From Mesotaenium endlicherianum (taxonomy: Eukaryota; Streptophyta; Zygnematophyceae; Zygnematales; Mesotaeniaceae): 33,496 nt of DNA. Shown one piece after another: positions 27,188 to 33,496 of this stretch. Made by a program: the position numbers and the translations under genes. The notes beneath the pieces are model-generated. The model did no database searches and was not told where the DNA came from. It was given only the letters and a program-made list of their open reading frames with translations. The DNA lies in the NCBI GenBank assembly GCA_009602735.1, contig WELA01004388.1:366429-399924 (forward strand), written 5' to 3'. Within the stretch, counting starts at the first letter, position 1, and the number at the start of each line of letters is the position of its first letter.

Positions 27188-29530
27188 TTAGGGAGGGGTT
27201 CCAGCCGCCCGAAGGTGGAACCGTTTCAACGCCCCTTTTGCATTGGTCAAATGGTCTTTAAATTCCCAAGTGTCCCCAGAGGCATCGTAACCCTTCCATC
27301 AAATGAGGTACTTCATGACATATTTAGACAATCGACGTACCGAGCGCGCGTCTAAAATCTCCTCAATCTTGTATTCCTCAGGGTCAGCGTCCCGGACAGC
27401 GGGGACCGGTCCCGGTTGGACAAGTAACCGACCTGTGAACAGTGTGTCACCTTTGAAATATGGTTCCAGGAAGGAGACATTAAACACCGGGTGACCCTTG
27501 TATTCTGCTGACATGTTCAGTTTGTAAGCAATCTGACCGACACGGCGCACCACCGAGTATGGACCAAGCCAGACAGGACCAAGCTTTTTCTTGACCACAC
27601 CAGGGAGGTACAGGTGCTGAGAATGTAGTTTGACCAGATCGCCCTTAGAAAAGGTCAGTTCTTGACGGTGCTGATTAGCGTACTTTTCTTGGTTTTGTTG
27701 GGCTTTGTGCATATTTTATTGGACTTCTGACAGAATGTCAGCAAACTTGTGAGTTAACTGGAGGGAGACCGAATTGTCAATCCCTTTAAGGTGAGTTAAA
27801 GACTCCCCTAGGACATCTTAAGGAGACTTAGGGACTCTACCCAGACTTAGTTCAAAAGGAGTCTTGCCCGTTGACGCGTGCACCGCACTGTTGACCGCAA
27901 ACTGGATTTGAGGTAACAAGTCATCCCAATTATCTTGTTTTTGGTTAACATAGGCTCTCAGTACCTCTTGCAGAGCTCGGTTAGTTCTTTCAGTCTGCCC
28001 ATCAGTCTGAGGGTGGTTTGCTGTGCTCAGCAGCTGGTTGACTCTCATTAATCCCATTAAAGCTCTCCAGAACTTAGAGGTAAATTTCGAGTCTCTGTCT
28101 GAGATTATGTTAGAGGGTAGTCCATGTTGGCATACTACGTGGTTGTAGAACTGTCTCGCTGTTTCGAGTGCAGTTACTTTGACAGTTGTGGGGATGAAAA
28201 TGACCATTTTTGTCAGTTTATCCACGACTACCAGTATCGAATCATGCCCATTGGCAGTTCGTGGCAGTGTGACCACCCAGTCCATGAATATTGTTTTCCA
28301 GCGGCTACCTGAGATGGGCAGCAGTTGTAAGAGGCCCCCCGTTGGTGTGTGCCTAGACTTCTTTTGACACAGGTCACATGTTTTAACGTATTAAAAGACT
28401 TTCCGAGGTAATCCCTCCCAGTGATAATGCTTTGCCAATTTGCCAACAATTTTGGCCTGCCCCAAATGCCCACCCAGTAAACTGTCATGTGCTTGACTCA
28501 ATAAAAGGGACCTCATTTCCAAGTTATTAGGAATGGCCAGCTTCAGCCTGCCTGAAGTGGTTTCAGTCACCCAGACCCCTCCCTTAAGCTTATACCCGAG
28601 TGCAGTAGCACGACACACACCAGTAGTGGGGCTGGGCTCAAATGCTGGGTCAGAAAGGTAGGCTTTCCAAAGTTGTTCAAGGAAGGACTTTTTCACCTTT
28701 AGTGAAGTGAATGCACACAGGACTTTATCTACAGCATGCTGACTAAAATTCCTTTCTTGCAAGTCAGGTCTTCTAGAGAGTGCATCACCAGGATTCAACT
28801 TCCCTGGTTTGTAGTTGATCTCGACTTGAAACTGTTCCAGCATCTGGCTCCAGCGGTTCTCCCTCCTGGACAGTTTGGACTTTTTCTGAAAGTGAGTCAG
28901 AGCTAGATGATCTGTAATCACCTTAAAAGCTTTACCATGTAAGTATGCTCTCCACTGTTTGAGCACATGAATGATAGCTAGCAGCTCTTTATCATGCACT
29001 GAGTAATTAATCTCCGCTGGATTAAATTTCATAGACTCGTACAACACAAGATGCCACTCCTGCCTTACCTTACCATCCTTTGTGGTTTTGTCAACAAACT
29101 GCAACAAAATAGCACCCATGGCAAAGTCAGAGGCGTCAGTCACCACCTGCACCGGTTTGCTCGAGTCATACACGGCTAGCACCGGGGCAGAATAAAGAGC
29201 ATCTTTAAGGGTCTGGAAGGCAGCCTGCCGCTCTTTCCCCCACACATACCCTATGTCCTTAGTAAGGCCAGTCAGTTTATTAGCCTTCGTAGAATAATTC
29301 TCAATAAACCTCCTATAGTAGTTAGCCAACTCGAGGAAGGATCTAACTTCAGAGACAGACTGTGGTACTGGCCACTCCCTTATGGTCTGGACTTTCTTAG
29401 GATCCACACTGATGCCTTCTTCACTGACAACGTGGTCCAAGAATTCAATACTTCCCTTAAAGAAATCACACTTGCTCATTTTAGTTCAGAGCTCTGTAGT
29501 CCACACACATCCGCATACTGCCATCCTTTT
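27188..29530 (-). pseudogene. pol: Element C pol: RT remnant, RNase H, integrase, chromodomain
   Basis: One frame from 29479 to 27188 with several stops but no shift. RT is cut: at 29484/29479 CVDYRALN is followed almost directly by MSKCDF, so about 375 bases including the catalytic DD motif are gone compared with element D, and the reading frame changes there. RNase H: TDASDFAMGA, HDKELLAI and ITDHLAL keep the acidic residues. A stop lies after LPRKVF (28391). The integrase finger ends CDLCQ. The integrase core has all three catalytic residues (MDWVVTLP, SDRDSKFTS, DGQTER). Stops follow at VPKSP (27818) and SEVQ. The C-terminal part (VVKKKLGPVWLGPYSVV) leads into a chromodomain with a TGA at 27299 before WKGYDASGDTWEF. 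The frame ends at TAA 27188-27190. Confidence 0.88.
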
Positions 29531-29681
29531 TCTTAACAAATAGGATGGGTGCGCCGTAAGGTGATACACTGTGGGAAAATTAACCATTTTTCTCAAGCTC
29601 TGCAAGCTGTGCTTTCAACCCTTCGCTCTCTACATAAAACAAGCCATAAGTGCGTTGCCAAGGTGGCTGACTCCCAAGTAA

Positions 29682-30327
29682 TTAGTCAATCTTGTGATTT
29701 ACTTTCTTCTTAGGGGGCAGTCCTGGAGGCATATGAAAAACATCAATATACTGAGCAACAATTTTTGCAGCAGTATGGTGCTCCGGAGGGCTCACCTTTT
29801 TATTATCCACTTCTTTAGGTTGAGGAGGTACCTCTCTTGGCAGCAGACAGAACATTTTGTCTTCCTTCTGGTTCCAGCTTTCAATGAACTCCATTGTATT
29901 CAGCAATTTGCATCGTCCTAGAAGCTTCTTCTTTTCCTTCATTTGCCTTCCATACAGGACAAGAGGAAGACCACTGGTGGGTGCCAAGTTAGTCTGCCCA
30001 TCACTGGCTCCTCTCACTTTAACTGTACCTCTGCTCCAACACACTTCAGCCTGATGCCTAAACCCTAAGCCAGGACCTGCCTAGCACGACATCATAAAAG
30101 CCAGTGTTGAGTACCTCAGATGTAAGCGTTTCAATTAGAACTGCAATTCCAGAACCTAACTGGACCTCAATAGGCTTGGTTACAATTCCTCCAAGGAATA
30201 TTTTTCTATTTCCTTGGGTGACAATAGGCAGCCTTAGCTGCTTAACTAAGTCCTTATGGATAAAAGTATGTGACGCCCCTCCGTCAACAAATGCCCTCAC
30301 CTTCCTACCTGCAATCATGCAATGCAA
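29682..30327 (-). pseudogene. Element C protease and protease-RT linker
   Basis: 30327-30058 is a retropepsin-like domain (RAFVDGGASHTFIHKDL ... YDVVLGRSWL). The active-site triplet reads Asp-Gly-Gly instead of the usual Asp-Ser/Thr-Gly. 30044-29682, in another frame, is the linker towards RT (GRCKLLNTMEFIESW, PPGLPPKKKVNHKID). 29681-29531 continues with stops into an RT start ([20 protein letters not shown]). Frames differ between the pieces, so this part is broken. Confidence 0.75.
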
Positions 30328-30599
30328 TAGGATAGGGGGGACTGTCTTTTCCTGACTTTTGCATTGTTATCCTGACTTAGCAAAGAAATGTTGGACATCA
30401 GGTGAAACAAGATCATCCAGAGTGTGCACTCTCCGAATGTCTATATTGCTGATGGTCTCCTTTATCTGGTTGTCAGGCATGCATAGTGAATCCAGTTCAG
30501 CAGGACCCATAATATCTGCTACCAGGGCAGCTAGTGACGACTCACTATCTCTAGCATCCTCACAGTCAGTAGACTGGATTACTGACTGTTGCTGTCTTT

Positions 30600-32051
30600 T
30601 AAAGGCTGGTCATTTCTCTTGACCTTTGGAAGGTGCTTGTCTGGACACTGCTCTCTGAAGTGACCTGTCTGCTGGCAATGGAAGCAAATCGATTTTGTTG
30701 AGGCTGGTCTCGGCTTAGTCCTACACCACCTCTTTCATAGCCACCTCAAGAGTAACCACCTCTCCCTCTAGAGTGCATAGCATTATCCTCATCCTCATAC
30801 TCATCACCTTGATCGTCCTCAGCCTGGTCTCTTTCAATTGTATTGTAGGAACCGTGGGGCTTTTTCACAATCTTAGACACCAAAGCATTACTCTGGCGCT
30901 TGTGATTGAACTGCTGCTGATCCCAGGCATCAGCGTCCTGGATCAAGTCAGCCAGTTTCTCATACTTCATTCCAGCAAATGACCAGAGACTTTGGATTCC
31001 AAACCATATCTGAAGTATGCTATCCTATACCACTCTGGCAAGTCTGGCTGCTTCATCATGTTCCCTGGAACTTTTGAGCAAACTCAGCAATTGATGTGGT
31101 CTCCTTCACTGTAAAGGAGATTATTGCATAGATAGCTTTCTTCTGTTGATTGATGACATCATACTTCTCATGCAATTTCTTGACAAACTCTACCCAAGTA
31201 GGGTCACCGAGTTGCTGAGTCTTATGCTCCTTTTCAATACAGCCACCAATCCGCTGCACTGCCTTTCAGTAGAGCACCGGTGTGCCTGACCTTCTAGTAA
31301 TCCTGCTTCTTCGGGTAGTTCTCCAACCACTGCTCAACATCCGCGAGAAACTTGATCAGGTAATAATTTTTGTTTCCCTTAGGATCCTAGTCTTGGGAAG
31401 GTTTCGGCTTAGGCTTACTAGGCCCTCTGCCACCACCACTAGTGGTTTGAGAACCCATTTGGTCTCAGTCCCGCAGCAAAGACATTATGATTCTTTTGTC
31501 CTCCTGTTGGGACTGATACATGGTCGCCATTTGTGACTGCATTTGAACGAACAATGCTCCCAAGTCTACACTCTGAGGTGGGAGTCTAGCAAATGCAACA
31601 GCAGCAGTGGCATCTACTCGCTGAGTAGTGTCCTCAACAGTCCCTCTCGCTCCTGCAGCAGCAATTCCTGCCGCATTCAGCTGGTCACGAAATGACCTAG
31701 GGGTACATTGAGTTGTACAGCAGGAGATGGGTTTAGAACATTGGCCCTTGATGCCATAAGTTCTTCGACAGTGCGCTCGTCAGCTGGCTGTTCTTCCCTC
31801 CTTTCTGTATCTTCAGCGGCCTTTTCTAATTGTTTAGCTTCTAATTTGGCTCTCTCCTCCTCAGCTTGCTGTGTTGCAACTGCGGCAATAGCAGCTGCCT
31901 CATCTGCAGCCTCTCTAGCTGCAGTATCTGCCATTGCTTCAGAATAGGTACGGGTTCCCGCTACATGGCTTTCCGCCTGGTTTTTGACATTCTCGTTATC
32001 CTGGTTCTCCATGTCTCGGGAGTTGCTAGTTTGGGACCTTGTCCTTACCAT
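30600..32051 (-). pseudogene. gag: Element C gag, broken
   Basis: Starts MVRTRSQTSNSRDMENQ at 32051, 22 bases inside the primer-binding site. The first 124 codons hold an Ala/Glu-rich helical stretch (EEERAKLEAKQLEKAAED) and end at a stop at 31677. Later pieces: 31259-31056 (DPTWVEFVKKLHEKYDVI, TTSIAEFAQKF) with capsid character, 30970-30746 (LADLIQDADAWDQQQFNHKR), and a CCHC knuckle CFHCQQTGHFREQC at 30686-30645 with all four ligands. The pieces lie in different frames and the gene cannot be read through. The N-terminal part is nearly identical to that of element E. Confidence 0.85.
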
Positions 32052-32072
32052 ACAAAGAAGACTGTGATAACT

Positions 32073-32085
32073 GCTCCGATACCAC
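32073..32085 (-). promoter_or_regulatory. Element C primer-binding site
   Basis: Sense TGGTATCGGAGC one base inside the 5' LTR, one mismatch from the initiator Met tRNA type TGGTATCAGAGC. Identical to the site in element E. Confidence 0.8.
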
Positions 32086-32495
32086 TGAAATGAATCGACT
32101 TACCAAATCGGCGATTAACAATTATTGAAGATCTTTATATCAGCAAGTAATTTTTATGGTATTTTTTGTTAATTGATTAAACAGCAGAAGACAATACTCG
32201 CAAGTCAAATGCAAGTAAAGTAGCATCAATAATGCAATCAGTAACCTCATACATAAGCAAGGCTAGAAGACAGTGCAAATCAATGGCTTCTCGCCTTGGA
32301 TTCAGATATCTCTCAGTAAGCTCAACAAGAGAGTTGGCCCGGTTTCCGAATGCCGAACTTGAGAGCAATGTCTAGCATATGTTCATGGAATGAGTTTACT
32401 GTTCAACGGCAAGTGCGATGGCACCGCCTGCCCGAGTGTTAACCACGCTGGCAGGATCACGGTTACCCAAATTCACCGCCATCTCCCATCATCCC
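32086..32495 (-). repeat. Element C, 5' LTR, interrupted
   Basis: Matches 24637 to about 25070 of the 3' LTR, from TGAAATGAATCGAC to ATCTCCCATCATCCC, with a deletion of about 25 bases near 32190. At 32495 the match stops and the LTR of element E starts. The intact LTR continues GAATCGCC, so the remainder should lie beyond the window. Confidence 0.85.
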
Positions 32496-33216
32496 TGTAA
32501 TGAACCAGTATATTAGTAGATATAATATTCATTTAAATATAATTGTTAATTTAGTTTAGCCTGCTGAACACTAGTTATTAATCAGTCTGCTGGACTTAAT
32601 ATTTAATACCAATTTAATGACTCAGCCGGAAGCAGCAGGCTGAAGTCCATTTAAGTCAGCTTGCTGACACATTCTTTGACAGCCAGCTGACTTCCGTACT
32701 CGGTAGCAGCGAACTGCCTTAATATGCATCTAAGTACGATATGCTAGATGAATGGCCAGATGACATCCCTATGGTGGATGGCTATTCGAGATGATGGGAG
32801 ATGGCGGTGGATTTGGTTAACCGAGGTCCTACCAACGTGGTTAAATCCCGGGTAGGCGGTGCCATCGCACTGGCCGTTGAACAGTAAACTCATTCCATGT
32901 ACATATGCTAGGCATTGCTCTCGAGTTCGGCATTCGGAAACGAGGCCAACTCTCTTGTACAGCTTACTGAGAGAGATCTGAATCCAAGGCGAGAAGCCAT
33001 TGATACGCACTGTCTTCTAACCTTGCTTATGTATGAGTTTACTGATTTGCATTATTGATGCTAGTTTACTTGCATTTGACTTACGAGTATTATTCACTGC
33101 TAGTGTGTTGTCCTTTGCCGTTTAACCAGTTAACGGAAAATACCATCAAGATTACTTGCTGATATAAATATCTTTATTAATTGTTAATCGCCTGTTTGGT
33201 AAGTCGATTCATTTCA
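32496..33216 (+). repeat. Element E, 5' LTR
   Basis: 721 bp, from TGTAATGAACCAG to GATTCATTTCA. It aligns along its length with the reverse complement of 24637-25354. U3 dyads are listed under the 25164-25300 entry. Confidence 0.9.
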
Positions 33217-33217
33217 G

Positions 33218-33229
33218 TGGTATCGGAGC
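33218..33229 (+). promoter_or_regulatory. Element E primer-binding site
   Basis: TGGTATCGGAGC begins one base after the LTR end (G at 33217) and is identical to the site of element C. Confidence 0.85.
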
Positions 33230-33250
33230 AGTTATCACAGTCTTCTTTGT

Positions 33251-33496
33251 ATGGTAAGGACAAGGTCTCAAACTAGCAACTCCCGAGACATGGAGAACCA
33301 GGATAACGAGAATGTCAAAAACCAGGCGGAAAGCCATGTAGCGGGAACCCGTACCTATTCTGAAGCAGTGGCAGATACTGCAGCTAGAGAGGTTGCAGAT
33401 TAAGCAGCTGCTATTGCCGCAGTCGCAACACAGCAAGCTGAGGAGGAGAGAGCCAGACTAGAAGCTGAACAATTAGCAAAGGCCGCTGAAGATACA
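33251..33496 (+). pseudogene. gag: Element E gag, 5' part with early stop
   Basis: Starts MVRTRSQTSNSRDMENQ at 33251. The first 39 residues are identical to element C Gag and the next few nearly so. A TAA at 33401-33403 (codon 51) interrupts the frame where element C has a Glu codon. The same frame continues open to the window end with an Ala/Glu-rich stretch (TQQAEEERARLEAEQ). The gene is incomplete because the window ends. Confidence 0.85.

Larger units (their letters stand above)
24637..32495 (-). mobile_element. Element C: long family C Gypsy element with third ORF
   Basis: In sense orientation (minus): 5' LTR truncated in this window (32495-32086), primer-binding site, gag, protease, partial reverse transcriptase, RNase H, integrase, chromodomain, spacer, intron-like segment, ORF3, polypurine tract, 3' LTR (25354-24637). 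It interrupts the RNase H region of copy B after GATAG at 24632-24636; intact family sequence continues there with CTAGCAG (compare around 28975). Its 5' LTR is in turn interrupted by element E at 32496. The reverse transcriptase core is deleted and all frames carry stops. Confidence 0.9.
32496..33496 (+). mobile_element. Element E: family C element, 5' end only
   Basis: Plus-strand copy of the same family as element C, with 5' LTR, primer-binding site and the start of gag, cut by the window end. It lies head-to-head with element C, its LTR inserted in the 5' LTR of C after ATCCC (32491-32495), the candidate 5-base target-site duplication. Confidence 0.88.

Noticed and set aside
33251-33259. 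Splice donor at the gag start (ATGGTAAGG), as source of a spliced ORF3 mRNA
   Set aside because: It would join the gag ATG out of frame with the ORF3 ATG, and copy B shows splicing only between pol and ORF3. No direct support.

Overview
The window looks like nuclear DNA of a eukaryote, most likely a streptophyte (land plant or charophyte alga). I infer this from Ty3/Gypsy elements of chromovirus type (integrase followed by a chromodomain) whose primer-binding sites resemble the initiator-Met tRNA type common in plants, and from GT-AG style signals. Nothing suggests a bacterium: there are no operons, ribosome-binding sites or RNA genes. I cannot name the species.

Layout. 1-7946 is host-type sequence: a possible exon end with a membrane segment (25-188), a degenerate array of about 54-bp repeats (974-1408), one credible but unidentified gene on the minus strand (serine-rich protein, 2893-4290), then gene-poor DNA with many short local repeats up to 7946. 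The remaining 25.5 kb is a nested pile of LTR retrotransposons. Element 1 (7947-14626, minus) is structurally complete, with two LTRs of about 500 bp, gag, a -1 slippery site, pol and a chromodomain. 14627-16030 is the 3' end of a second family (here called family C). 16031-16382 is unassigned. Element D (16383-22472, plus) is a second full-length chromovirus with stops and a frameshift. 22473-24636 is another family C remnant (copy B). Element C (24637-32495, minus) is a long but defective family C copy inserted into copy B. Element E (32496-33496, plus, cut by the window end) is a further family C copy inserted head-to-head into the 5' LTR of element C.

The most interesting system is family C. 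Besides gag and pol it carries a third sense-strand ORF (ORF3, 25455-26769) between pol and the 3' LTR, with a charged helical N-terminal part, a middle part I do not recognise and an Arg/Ser-rich tail. A 135-nt GT-AG intron-like segment with a TACTAAC branch-like motif ends one base before the ORF3 start codon, and copy B lacks exactly this segment, as if copied from spliced RNA. The fragment at 14627 lacks ORF3 altogether. The 13-base core of the 3' polypurine tract also occurs a second time between pol and ORF3. The two neighbouring chromoviruses have each lost catalytic acidic residues at ACC|GAN codon junctions, which are CpG sites, consistent with decay of methylated DNA.

None of the elements looks autonomous now. 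Element 1 has a stop and substitutions in its RNase H and integrase active sites. D has three stops, one frameshift and an RNase H substitution. C has lost the catalytic core of reverse transcriptase. E has an early stop in gag. All coordinates and percent identities were read by eye.
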